64,000 nt of DNA from Pseudovibrio sp. Tun.PSC04-5.I4 (GTDB taxonomy: Bacteria; Pseudomonadota; Alphaproteobacteria; Rhizobiales; Stappiaceae), in contig NZ_FNLB01000006.1 in NCBI RefSeq assembly GCF_900104145.1, positions 3,784,501 to 3,848,500 on the forward strand, given 5' to 3'. A program made the position numbers and the translations under genes. Numbering within the stretch: the first letter of the stretch is position 1; each line of letters opens with the position of its first letter. Positions 1-7,872 of this stretch are shown one piece after another. A model generated the notes under the pieces. The model did no database searches, was not told where the DNA came from, and saw only the letters and a program-made list of their open reading frames with translations.

Positions 1-1
1 C

Positions 2-628
2 TCCGCTCTGGAAGTTATTCCATTCTTCCTGATGATGACATTCTCCTTCGTCATGGTCTGGAAAGGGCGTAAAAACCATCCAAACAAAGCAGCGTTGCTG
101 TGGTCTCTCGGTTCTGCGACTGTTGCCTTCTTCGGCGCTGGCGTATGGGGCTTCCTGCATACTTTGCACGGTGTGAACTTCTACTCACACGGTACACAGA
201 TCACTGCTGCGCATGGACACCTTGCCTTCTTCGGTGCTTATGTGGCTCTGAACCTTGCGATGTTCACTTACGCGATGCCAATGCTTAAGGCTCGTAGCCC
301 TTACAACCAGGTTCTCAACATGGCCAGCTTCTGGCTGATGACCGGTGGTATGGCGTTCATGACCGTCGTGCTGACATTTGCTGGAACGATCCAAACACAT
401 TTGCAGCGTGTTCTTGGTGAAAACTTCATGGACGTTCAGGATCAGCTGACTATCTTCTACATCATGCGGTTTGCTGCTGGCGCCGCTGTTGTCATCGGAG
501 CTCTGCTGTTCATCTACTCCTTGCTTGTTCCACGTAAGGAACTGTTCACAGCAACATCAGAAACCACCACTAAGCCAGTATCTGGCAGTACACCTGAAGC
601 TCAAGCAGTTCTGGAAGGTGGTCGTTAA
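2..628 (+). CDS. norB: Nitric oxide reductase subunit B, C-terminal part (cut by window edge)
   Basis: Last 208 residues of the catalytic subunit of cytochrome c-dependent NO reductase, an inner-membrane haem-copper oxidase relative that reduces two NO to N2O in denitrification. The frame is open from base 2, so the start lies outside the window. The piece is strongly hydrophobic with several membrane helices, and it contains HGTQITAAHGHLAFFGAY, the family's conserved haem-ligand helix with the HGH pair. It ends in a short soluble tail rich in Thr, Ser and Glu. The stop codon TAA overlaps the ATG of norQ by one base, so the two are co-transcribed. The identity is firm because of the HGH helix and the norQ-norD genes that follow. 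Confidence 0.95.
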   Translation, partial: SALEVIPFFLMMTFSFVMVWKGRKNHPNKAALLWSLGSATVAFFGAGVWGFLHTLHGVNFYSHGTQITAAHGHLAFFGAYVALNLAMFTYAMPMLKARSPYNQVLNMASFWLMTGGMAFMTVVLTFAGTIQTHLQRVLGENFMDVQDQLTIFYIMRFAAGAAVVIGALLFIYSLLVPRKELFTATSETTTKPVSGSTPEAQAVLEGGR

Positions 629-1425
629 TGACTGTACAGAACCACGTTTTTGACGTGCCCTATTATCAGCCTATCGCCGATGAATGTGCATTGTTTGAAA
701 CGGCTTTTAACAAAGGTCTGCCCCTTCTTTTGAAGGGGCCGACGGGCTGTGGCAAAACCCGCTTTGTGGAACACATGGCCGCAAAGTTGGGACGCCCCCT
801 TTACACAGTGGCGTGCCATGATGATCTTTCTGCAGCTGACCTGATTGGTCGTTACCTGCTTAAGGGCGGTGTGACTGAATGGGTTGATGGCCCGCTTACT
901 CGCGCTGTTCGTGAGGGTGCGATTTGTTATCTTGATGAAGTGATTGAAGCACGGAAAGATGTTGCGGTTGTTTTGCACCCGCTGACTGATAACCGTCGCC
1001 GTCTCATCATTGAGCGTACTGGTGAAGAGCTGAAGGCTCCTCCAAACTTCATGCTCGTGGCCAGTTACAACCCCGGCTATCAGAATGTTCTGAAGCAGAT
1101 GAAGCCGTCTACACGTCAGCGTTTCCTTTCAACCACCTTTGATTTCCCTGATGCGGAAACTGAAGTGAAGGTGATTGTCACTGAGAGTGGGTTGGACGTT
1201 GATCGTTCAAAGTCTCTGGTGCGTCTTGCTGGACATATCCGCGGACTTTCCGGTCTTGATCTGGAAGAGGGTGTTTCCACTCGCTTGCTGATCTACGCAG
1301 CCTCCTTGATTGCTGGTGGAATGCCAGTTGAAAAAGCACTGCAATATTCTGTTGTTGAGCCGTTGAGTGATGAGCCCGACGTTCAGATTGCTCTGCGTGA
1401 TCTGATTGCTGTTGTTTACGGGTGA
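628..1425 (+). CDS. norQ: NorQ, MoxR/CbbQ-type AAA+ ATPase for NO reductase maturation
   Basis: A 265-residue AAA+ ATPase of the NorQ/CbbQ branch of the MoxR family. It is a cytoplasmic chaperone that acts with the VWA protein NorD to activate NorCB, in known systems by helping insert the non-haem iron of NorB. Visible motifs are Walker A GPTGCGKT (residues 37-44), Walker B ICYLDEV (about 99-105) and a sensor-type segment FMLVASYNPGYQ. Length is normal for the family. The start overlaps the norB stop by one base, and the end overlaps the norD start by four bases, which indicates translational coupling within one nor operon. Confidence 0.95.
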   Translation: MTVQNHVFDVPYYQPIADECALFETAFNKGLPLLLKGPTGCGKTRFVEHMAAKLGRPLYTVACHDDLSAADLIGRYLLKGGVTEWVDGPLTRAVREGAICYLDEVIEARKDVAVVLHPLTDNRRRLIIERTGEELKAPPNFMLVASYNPGYQNVLKQMKPSTRQRFLSTTFDFPDAETEVKVIVTESGLDVDRSKSLVRLAGHIRGLSGLDLEEGVSTRLLIYAASLIAGGMPVEKALQYSVVEPLSDEPDVQIALRDLIAVVYG

Positions 1426-3374
1426 GTCTGATGAAAGAGCATTTGCTGGAGCTTTTGGAGCCTGAAGAAGCCGTCGGGAAACTGTGGCATGATTATGCTT
1501 CAAGTCTGGGTGCTCCAGTGCCCCATGGTGATATGGAGGTCGAGCTGGCGAAGCTTAGAACCTCCGTGCAAATGGTGTTTCGCGGATTAGGCGGAGATGC
1601 GAAAGTGGAGGTCACTGCGGCTCCTGCTACGGCTTCCTCCTACCGCATGCCTGTGAAACGTAAACTTGGGAACTTTGCAGAAACGGTCTTTCTGACAGAG
1701 TTCGATGGTGAGCGCTTAAGATTACCCCCGGTTCTTGGTGTGTTCCCAAGCGCGCAAATGAACCGGGTACATTATATTTGGCTCGCAGCTTTTGCTGCCA
1801 GTTGTGAGATTGATCACCTACCTGTTGATCCATTGCAGGCTGATGTGCTTGCGCTGGCAATGGCGAAACAAGCTATTGAGCGCGTTTGGAAAAACTGCAG
1901 TGGTTTGCATGAGTTCTTTCGGCAAGCCTGTGATTTCATTTTGCAAACCAGAAAACGCCCGAGCTTGCCTGAATGGGAAGCGGCGATTGAAGCCATCATA
2001 CTGGAGTTGCTTGGTGGTCCTAAAGCGTCAACCAGCTCCAGCGCAGCAATTCGTGAGGCGATGGACAGCGTTGAGGGGCGTGAAAAACTCCTTGCTCCGC
2101 GTGGATATTGTACCTTTGCGCCAGTTCCGATTTGGATAGCCTGCGAGCAAGTGTCTGGAGAACGTGGTGAAGAGCGCTCTGACGAGCAAGCTCCGCCAAC
2201 TCCACAAGGGGCGAACGTCAACTCCAAGCGTAAAGGCAAGCGCGAAAAGCGTGAGCAAGCTGATCGGACCGACAGTTTCATCGTACACCGGTTTGAGGCA
2301 ATCCTTTCCTGGGTGGAAAGCATGAACCTCAATCGTGATGTTGATGATGATGATGAGAAAAATGCACAAAAAGCTGCTGATGATCAAGATTACATCAGCC
2401 TTTCCAAGAATAAGAAGAAAGCCGCGACGCGATTGCGTCTGCATTTGGATTTGTCTCCAGAAGATGCAGACCACGAACGGCTTTCTGACAAATACACGTA
2501 TCCTGAATGGGACCACCGCAAACGCACGTACCTGGAAGACCATTGCCGTGTTCTGGAAAAGGATGCTGTGCCTGACTTTGATAGCGTGCTGTTGACCGAT
2601 CCCTATCATAAGCGCCGCATCCGGCAGGTGAAACGCCAGTTTGAAGCCCTGCGTCCCAAGCGGATTATGCAATTGCGCCAGGCAGAAGGCGCAGAGCTGG
2701 ATCTGGATGCTCTTGTTACGGCTCAGGTTGATTTGAAAGCGTCCGGCTATGCATCAGATCGGATTTTTCAGGATGCCCGTGCTGTTGAGCGTGATCTTTC
2801 CGTTGCCATGCTTTTGGACACATCCCGCTCTACGGAGAGTTCCGTTGGGAATTCCAGTGTGATTGAAATCGCCGGGGCAGCTCTTGCAGCCCTTGCGGGC
2901 GGTGTTGATGCCAGCGGCGATCATCTTGGAATCTGGGGGTTCTCGTCTTTGAAGAGGGACCGGGTCTTTGTGAATAAGGCCAAAGGCTTTCAGGACCCGA
3001 TGAACAATGAAGTTATTGCGAAAATTGGGTCCCTGAAACCTTGTTATTACACCCGTTTGGGCGCTGCGATCCGACATACCACCGCTCAGCTTGCCTTGCA
3101 GCAAACACAACGCAAGCTGCTGATTGTATTAACGGACGGAAAGCCCAACGATCTTGATCATTACGAGGGCATTCACGGGATTGAAGACAGTCATATGGCT
3201 GTTCGTGAAGCGCGTAAATTGGGCATGAGCGTTCATGGTGTGATTGTTGATGAGGACGGGCAGGATTGGTTTGCTCGTATCTTCGGCAAAGGCGGTTTTA
3301 CTTTGTTCCCGAATCCGGAGCGACTTACACGTGCGCTCCCAGATATCTATAGAAACCTGACAAAGGAGTATTAA
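1422..3374 (+). CDS. norD: NorD, VWA-domain NO reductase activation protein
   Basis: A 650-residue cytoplasmic protein whose C-terminal third is a von Willebrand factor A domain. The MIDAS signature D-T-S-R-S is at residues 466-470, followed by the conserved Thr and Asp region (LIVLTDGKPND). The middle carries an Asp-rich, charged linker (around residues 305-330), a common feature of NorD. Known NorD proteins pair with the NorQ ATPase to mature NO reductase, and the four-base overlap with norQ agrees. A ribosome binding site for the next small gene (AGGAG, 3364-3368) lies inside the last codons of norD, so transcription continues downstream. Confidence 0.93.
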   Translation: MSLMKEHLLELLEPEEAVGKLWHDYASSLGAPVPHGDMEVELAKLRTSVQMVFRGLGGDAKVEVTAAPATASSYRMPVKRKLGNFAETVFLTEFDGERLRLPPVLGVFPSAQMNRVHYIWLAAFAASCEIDHLPVDPLQADVLALAMAKQAIERVWKNCSGLHEFFRQACDFILQTRKRPSLPEWEAAIEAIILELLGGPKASTSSSAAIREAMDSVEGREKLLAPRGYCTFAPVPIWIACEQVSGERGEERSDEQAPPTPQGANVNSKRKGKREKREQADRTDSFIVHRFEAILSWVESMNLNRDVDDDDEKNAQKAADDQDYISLSKNKKKAATRLRLHLDLSPEDADHERLSDKYTYPEWDHRKRTYLEDHCRVLEKDAVPDFDSVLLTDPYHKRRIRQVKRQFEALRPKRIMQLRQAEGAELDLDALVTAQVDLKASGYASDRIFQDARAVERDLSVAMLLDTSRSTESSVGNSSVIEIAGAALAALAGGVDASGDHLGIWGFSSLKRDRVFVNKAKGFQDPMNNEVIAKIGSLKPCYYTRLGAAIRHTTAQLALQQTQRKLLIVLTDGKPNDLDHYEGIHGIEDSHMAVREARKLGMSVHGVIVDEDGQDWFARIFGKGGFTLFPNPERLTRALPDIYRNLTKEY

Positions 3375-3377
3375 ATT

Positions 3378-3569
3378 ATGAAGTTCCTCCATATTTTACT
3401 GGGCTTTATGGCAGGTTTGCTGCCTTTGTCCGCAATGGCTGCGCTTTCTGAATATCAACGTCCAGTGCCACAGCCGCAAAGTGCGACTGCTGAATTCTGG
3501 TTTCTTTTTGCAAGTATCACGCTGTTTGCTTCTCTTTATGCGGTGCATTGGATGGTTAATCGCAAATGA
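3378..3569 (+). CDS. Small nor-linked membrane protein (63 aa)
   Basis: A 63-residue protein. It begins with a hydrophobic leader (LLGFMAGLLPLSAMAA, signal-peptide-like), then a Pro/Gln-rich periplasmic-looking segment (about 25-38), then one transmembrane helix (about 40-58) ending in a positive tail NRK. A strong AGGAG sits 9 bases before the ATG. It lies 3 bases after norD and overlaps the next gene by four bases, so it belongs to the nor operon. Many nor operons carry small genes named norE or norF after norD, but I cannot assign this one to either from sequence alone. Function unknown. Confidence 0.75.
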   Translation: MKFLHILLGFMAGLLPLSAMAALSEYQRPVPQPQSATAEFWFLFASITLFASLYAVHWMVNRK

Positions 3570-3814
3570 GCGAGGAAGATCACAGCAATCGCATCAGTGT
3601 GGTGAGGTTGGCGCTGTATCTCTACCCACTTGGTATCGGAGCAGTTGGCATTAACTTATTCTTCTTGTCGCTGATTTTTTCCTGGATAGGGTGGCCGGTT
3701 ATGTCGCCTTACCTTGCTATGGCAGGTGGTGTTGTCCTTGGGTATCCGTTTGCCTATCCCTTTGCACGACACATTCGCTACCTCATGGATAAAGCGGATG
3801 GTTTGTTGGATTAG
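3566..3814 (+). CDS. Small nor-linked two-helix membrane protein (82 aa)
   Basis: An 82-residue protein with a charged N-terminus (MSEEDHSNR) and two clear transmembrane segments (about residues 13-38 and 42-65), then a basic/acidic tail. Its ATGA start overlaps the stop of the 63-residue gene, and a rho-independent terminator follows 26 bases after its stop, making it the last gene of the nor operon. It may be the functional equivalent of NorF, a small membrane protein required for NO reductase in some denitrifiers, but that is inference from position. Confidence 0.75.
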   Translation: MSEEDHSNRISVVRLALYLYPLGIGAVGINLFFLSLIFSWIGWPVMSPYLAMAGGVVLGYPFAYPFARHIRYLMDKADGLLD

Positions 3815-3840
3815 ACGGCAAAAATAGTGTTGAATTTTGA

Positions 3841-3869
3841 AGCGCAGTTGTAAGAACTGCGCTTTTTTT
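3841..3869 (+). terminator. Rho-independent terminator of the nor operon
   Basis: Perfect 9-bp stem AGCGCAGTT / AACTGCGCT with a 5-base loop, followed by a run of T. It lies 26 bases after the last nor-operon stop codon. Confidence 0.9.
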
Positions 3870-4001
3870 GTGCGCAGAGTGATTTCATTGTCTGTGACTG
3901 ATAGTTCTGCCAATTCAGCAGCAAAATTTATTATGCCAGCATGTGGTCAGTAGCTGGAGTTGTATGTGCGTTCCTTCCAGTTTTGTCTGGAGACATGGTT
4001 G

Positions 4002-5174
4002 TTGAACGCCTCTGCTAAACCCAACATGATTGCAAATATGCTGAGCATTGGTTTGTGGGCTGGTATTTTATTGCAATTAATGTGGATTGACGAAGCAGCT
4101 GCGCAAAGTTCGCGTTGGCCGCTGGATTGGGGGGATTGGCAAAAAGGATCCGGTGATTGGGGCGGGTATCGTACAAATTTTGAAAAGCAGGGTGTCGAAT
4201 TTAATTTCAACTTCACCAGCGACGTTTTCGCAAATCCCAAAGGTGGGCGAGAACAGAGTGCTGCGTATGCAGGTAGGCTGGATGCCAGTGTTGATCTAAA
4301 TCTGGAAAAGCTGTTGGGCTTTAATGGTGGGATCTTTAGTTTTGGCCTTGCTCAGGGCTCAGGGCAAAATCTTTCAGAAGAGGCAATCGGCAACATATTT
4401 GGTGTAGCTCAGGTTTTTGGCGGTGACATTTTGATTGTGTCAGAGCTCAAGTTATCTCAAACCCTCTGGGGAGATAGCATTAATTTTGAGATCGGTAGGT
4501 TGGCGGCGGCAGAAGCATTTGGTGGCAGTGAAGCCCTTCAATACTACGTCAACAATGGTACGAACGGGACACCTTCCCAGTTTTCGATCAACTTACCTTC
4601 CTATACATCATTCCCTTCCAATCAATGGGGAGTTTATGCTCGCTATGAGATGGGGACATCCTCCTATGTTTCGGCAGGGGCCTACAATGCTTCTCCGAAT
4701 GCACAGATCGATGGAAATAGCGGGTTCAACTTCAGATTTAACCCGGACGATGGCATTTTGTATATGGGCCAAACCGGTTTCTTCGTGGGGCAAGAGGGAA
4801 CCAACTCCGGTTTGCCGGGGAGTTATCAGCTGGGTGGGTTTTATGACAGTAGTGACTACAGGCCGTTTGTTGATCCCAGTTCCACAACTGCGGGCAACTG
4901 GGGGTTTTATGCGATTGCGGACCAGATGGTTTATCGCGAGAAGGAAGATCAGGGCCTGACCCTGTGGAGTGTGGTGATCGCTACTCCGCGTCAGAGCATC
5001 AACACGTTTCCATGGGCGTGGAATTCCGGGCTCTATTACAAAGGACTGCTCCCAAACCGGGATGACGATATAACTGCTGCTGCTGCGGTCTGGGGTCTCT
5101 TTAGCGAAGATCTGCCTGATCAAAGCTTTGAGCTGGTATTTGAGGTAAATCACAGATTTCAGTTTACACCCTGA
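4002..5174 (+). CDS. OprB-family carbohydrate porin, truncated by an in-frame TGA
   Basis: Outer-membrane beta-barrel of the carbohydrate-selective porin OprB family, which passes sugars and other small solutes. A signal peptide ending near DEAAAQ-SS is followed by WGDWQKGSGDWGGYR, the usual OprB opening, then alternating beta-strand sequence. The reading frame stops at TGA 5172-5174, but the same frame continues for 33 more codons with the expected final strands and terminal Phe (see next entry). The start is uncertain. TTG 3999 or 4002 follows GGAGA (3989-3993); ATG 4026 is in frame but has no visible ribosome binding site, and an upstream TTG at 3960 is also open. As it stands the product lacks its last strands and would probably not assemble. 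A sequencing error is the other explanation. Confidence 0.82.
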   Translation: MNASAKPNMIANMLSIGLWAGILLQLMWIDEAAAQSSRWPLDWGDWQKGSGDWGGYRTNFEKQGVEFNFNFTSDVFANPKGGREQSAAYAGRLDASVDLNLEKLLGFNGGIFSFGLAQGSGQNLSEEAIGNIFGVAQVFGGDILIVSELKLSQTLWGDSINFEIGRLAAAEAFGGSEALQYYVNNGTNGTPSQFSINLPSYTSFPSNQWGVYARYEMGTSSYVSAGAYNASPNAQIDGNSGFNFRFNPDDGILYMGQTGFFVGQEGTNSGLPGSYQLGGFYDSSDYRPFVDPSSTTAGNWGFYAIADQMVYREKEDQGLTLWSVVIATPRQSINTFPWAWNSGLYYKGLLPNRDDDITAAAAVWGLFSEDLPDQSFELVFEVNHRFQFTP

Positions 5175-5276
5175 TTCTATGGAACAATGGATTTTCAGTA
5201 CATCATCAATCCCAATGGGTTGCAGGATATTCCAAATGCTGTCGCGGTTGGAGCAGAATTTTCTATCGATTTCTGA
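5175..5276 (+). pseudogene. Detached C-terminal strands of the OprB-type porin
   Basis: Directly after the TGA at 5172-5174, the same frame reads FYGTMDFQYIINPNG and continues to VGAEFSIDF before a second TGA at 5274-5276. This matches the usual end of OprB porins: a Trp-containing turn, the D-(F/L)-Q-Y-I-I-N-P strand, then a last strand ending in aromatic Phe, which the BAM complex recognises. The stop falls where the family commonly has Trp after T-P, so a single TGG to TGA change explains it. The remnant looks uneroded, suggesting a recent mutation or an error. Confidence 0.75.
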
Positions 5277-5338
5277 TAGCAATTTGAACAAATTTGGTTG
5301 GGCGTTGATGAATGAGTTAAGCCGGATCGAATTGATAG

Positions 5339-5378
5339 AACCTACCTTTTTTGAGGAGTCAGAAAGGTGGGTTTTTTA
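5339..5378 (+). terminator. Rho-independent terminator after the porin
   Basis: Stem AACCTACCTT / AAGGTGGGTT (one T-G wobble) with a 15-base loop, then TTTT. It lies 63 bases after the restored porin stop, which supports the longer frame as the original gene. Confidence 0.75.
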
Positions 5379-5481
5379 TTGGCCAATGTCTGAAAGTACT
5401 CTCGTAAATGTCAGTGGCTTCCCTATTGGTTATGTGTTCTGATCTTCAGATGCGAATGTGAAAATTCTATGTGGGGGCAAC

Positions 5482-6246
5482 ATGGCTGAGCAAAGCAAAT
5501 GCGTTTGGATAATCGGGGCGACTTCCGGAATAGGAGCTGAGCTGTGCAGACTCTATGCCGAGGATGGTTGGCAGGTGATTGCAAGTGGTCGGCGCGTTGA
5601 AAAGCTTGAAGGCTTGAAGACTGCACATGCTTCTGTGAGGGCGTTGCCACTTGATGTGACCAGTAATGACCAGATTGCTTTTGCTGTTGAGCAACTGCAT
5701 GCTGATGGGTGTCTACCTGACCTCACTGTATATTGTGCAGGCGTCTTCCACGTGGGTGGGCTTTCAACTTTAACCAATGAGGTTTGCATGAATGCCATGG
5801 ATACCAACTACTTTGGGGCGGTGCGTACCATTCATAATATGTTTCCGTTGTTGAAGGAGCGTGGTTCTGGGCAAGTCGCTATCATCTCATCGCTGAGTGG
5901 GTATGGCGGATTGCCGTATGCAGCCAGTTATGGTCCTACAAAGGCAGCACTAATCAACCTTTGTGAAGCGCTGAAGCCTAGTTTTGATAGGGCAAACCTT
6001 TCGCTTTCGGTCATCAATCCTGGATTTGTGAAAACCGCAATGACAGAAAACGGCAAACTTTCCATGCCGTTCATCATTACAGCTGAGCAGGCGGCGAAAC
6101 GGATTAAAAGCGGGCTGCACAAAAAGAGGTTTGAGATTGCATTTCCATTCCCTCTGGTGGCCGGTCTCAAAATGCTAAAGCTCGTGCCGTACTGGGCCTA
6201 TTTCCGGTTGGTTGGGTTGACCGTGAAAAAAGGCAGCTCCTCGTAA
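5482..6246 (+). CDS. SDR-family NAD(P)-dependent oxidoreductase
   Basis: A 254-residue classical short-chain dehydrogenase/reductase. The dinucleotide motif GATSGIG is near the N-terminus, with the catalytic Ser in ISSLSGYGG and the YxxxK pair in YAASYGPTKAAL. The Asp-Val pair (LPLDVTS) and an N-A-G-like segment (VYCAGVFHVGG) are also present. A C-terminal hydrophobic segment (about 215-245) resembles membrane-associated SDRs that act on lipids or sterol-like molecules, but the substrate is unknown. ATG 5482 is preferred over upstream GTG 5458 because GGGGG lies just ahead of it and the protein then starts close to the Rossmann strand. It reads alone; the next gene is convergent and 12 bases away. 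Confidence 0.85.
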   Translation: MAEQSKCVWIIGATSGIGAELCRLYAEDGWQVIASGRRVEKLEGLKTAHASVRALPLDVTSNDQIAFAVEQLHADGCLPDLTVYCAGVFHVGGLSTLTNEVCMNAMDTNYFGAVRTIHNMFPLLKERGSGQVAIISSLSGYGGLPYAASYGPTKAALINLCEALKPSFDRANLSLSVINPGFVKTAMTENGKLSMPFIITAEQAAKRIKSGLHKKRFEIAFPFPLVAGLKMLKLVPYWAYFRLVGLTVKKGSSS

Positions 6247-6258
6247 TGTGGGTGGAAC

Positions 6259-6837
6259 CTATGCGGGAAGGAGCGGGGCTGGTTCGTGATTTGACAGCAC
6301 CTTTTGCAGATCTGGGAGAAAAGCCCAGATCTCGCGATTGAGCTTCACCAGTTTTTCGATGGCATTGCCCATTTGCGCTATTCTGGCGTCATCAAGTGGT
6401 TTCGTTTCGCCCAGCTGAATTTGACCGTTTTTCTTTTGAATCCGCATGGAATGGGTATGAGTGATCTCGCCCTGCTGGTTCTGCTTGAAAGTGGCGTGGC
6501 TGAACTCGTTGCGGAGCCGGGTGCTCTCGTTGAATATCCGCAGGATGCGTCTAAGTCGCTTCTGAAGATCTTCGTCTTTAAGCTTTGCATCGGCAAGGCG
6601 TTCAATCAGTTCCAGCCGTGCTCTTGTTGTGTTCAATGTTCCAAAAACGAGCGTGGCTGTAAGCTCGTCTGATCCCATCAGGTGCTGAAGAATGTAGATG
6701 AACATGCTCTCATTGTTGGACCAGCTGTAGTTGATATTTCCAATGAGAGCGAACAGGAGATTTCTTCGACCTGCTTTGTTTGGGGCAATTCTATCCAGCT
6801 CATCAAAGTCCGGTGAATGAGGAACCTGTTCTTCCAT
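6259..6837 (-). CDS. Hypothetical protein with HEPN-like Rx4H motif
   Basis: A 192-residue, mostly alpha-helical, soluble protein with no signal peptide. The sequence RNEFSH (R109, H114) is an Rx4H motif in a helix (TRLRNEFSHA), as in HEPN-fold RNases and Abi/MNT-associated proteins. Upstream helices (residues 45-100) are amphipathic and charged, and the C-terminus is Pro-rich. I do not recognise a specific family. HEPN membership is an inference from one motif and helical content; no nucleotidyltransferase antitoxin gene lies beside it. It is convergent with the SDR gene and followed upstream by a long AT-rich intergenic stretch. Confidence 0.6.
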   Translation of the reverse strand: MEEQVPHSPDFDELDRIAPNKAGRRNLLFALIGNINYSWSNNESMFIYILQHLMGSDELTATLVFGTLNTTRARLELIERLADAKLKDEDLQKRLRRILRIFNESTRLRNEFSHATFKQNQQGEITHTHSMRIQKKNGQIQLGETKPLDDARIAQMGNAIEKLVKLNREIWAFLPDLQKVLSNHEPAPLLPA

Positions 6838-7872
6838 AGTGCTTACCCACCTTTGAACACTTTAAGAGCAACCTACAGCATGGTCTTTCTAAGGCTAGGG
6901 TAGCAAACGTGTTGGGCATTTAATAGGCATTGAGGTAATTGTGCGTCGAATTTGTTTTAGTTTGCGAAGTGATTGAAGCTAGGAGAAATGCGTCTCTTCT
7001 ATTTGGTTAGGTATATATTGTAGTATCTATAAATATTACTCAAATTATCTGTGAAGAAAATATTCAGTAAGTTGTTTTGTTTTTTGCAGAATATGAGTTT
7101 ACAGGACCTGATTTCTGTTGGCTTGGAATTAACGCACAATTTTGTTTTCCGAAACAAGTAGATCCTTTGAACCGCCTTTGGAGGGGGGGGTGTTATGACA
7201 GAATATTTCATCAATTTCAGAAATGTCAGTTATTGATCAACTGAGTGCTTGGTTTGAATGACGAGCTCATTATTGATACAATTTGGCACTACCCTGTGAG
7301 AGCTAGCCAATTATTATTCAGTAGTATTTAAAACGCCAATTTGCAAATATTAACGTTAACTATTTATTAATTCATCAAAATATTATAGATGTATATGCCT
7401 ATTATATTCTAGTAAATTGTTCATTTCAACCAGTTATTACTCATAGTTGTTCTGATGAATCTCCATGTTATAGCTCGCGTTACTTGTATGAGGGTGATTT
7501 TTGCTTTTCCCTTAATAGAAGTTAGCTTGAAGGAGTACCGTCAATTCGTCTTAGCGTCAGCTATTAGCTCGTATTTGGTACGGGAATCCTGAGTTACAGT
7601 CCATTTTGTCGGTCTTTTGTTTTCTGAAGCCGTAATGCCTGTTTATCGCGCAAATTCTTCGTTTGTGCGTCTTGGACTCTTGCGCCTAATTTTGGGGTTC
7701 CCTCTTGAATACGTGCGATGCGCTTGGGTCTTCCTAGGAAGCTCAGTTAGTTCGGAAAGACAGCTCTCAAATATCGGAATGAACTTTTTCAATCCTCAGG
7801 AGAGCCTGCGGCAACTTGCTGACGTAGATGATCGGCTTTTTGTAGGCAGTTCTCTAAATTTTTGGAGACCGC
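6838..7872. other. AT-rich 1-kb intergenic region upstream of the repeat-protein locus
   Basis: No convincing gene is seen. The stretch is clearly more AT-rich than its neighbours, especially 7000-7450. It holds a G8 tract at 7183-7190 and one TTAA-N7-TTAA sequence at 7356-7370. A weak open frame at 7617-7880 lacks recognisable features and runs into the repeat gene. It probably carries the promoter and a long 5' leader of the 1,620-residue protein gene, plus the promoter of the minus-strand gene ending at 6259. Confidence 0.5.
7356..7370. promoter_or_regulatory. Possible CtrA box upstream of the repeat-protein locus
   Basis: TTAA-CTATTTA-TTAA matches the full CtrA consensus (TTAA-N7-TTAA). 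It lies about 500 bases before the large repeat gene. The surrounding DNA is very AT-rich, so a chance match is quite possible. Confidence 0.3.

Noticed and set aside
2028..2672. Minus-strand open frames inside norD
   Set aside because: They overlap a clear NorD reading frame and have no start signals or domains.
5172..5174. Selenocysteine insertion at the porin TGA
   Set aside because: Porins are not selenoproteins, no SECIS-like hairpin was seen after the TGA, and a Trp codon change is simpler.
5179..5442. Open frame of 87 codons after the porin stop
   Set aside because: It overlaps the porin's own C-terminal strands in another frame and spans the terminator; the translation has no protein-like features.
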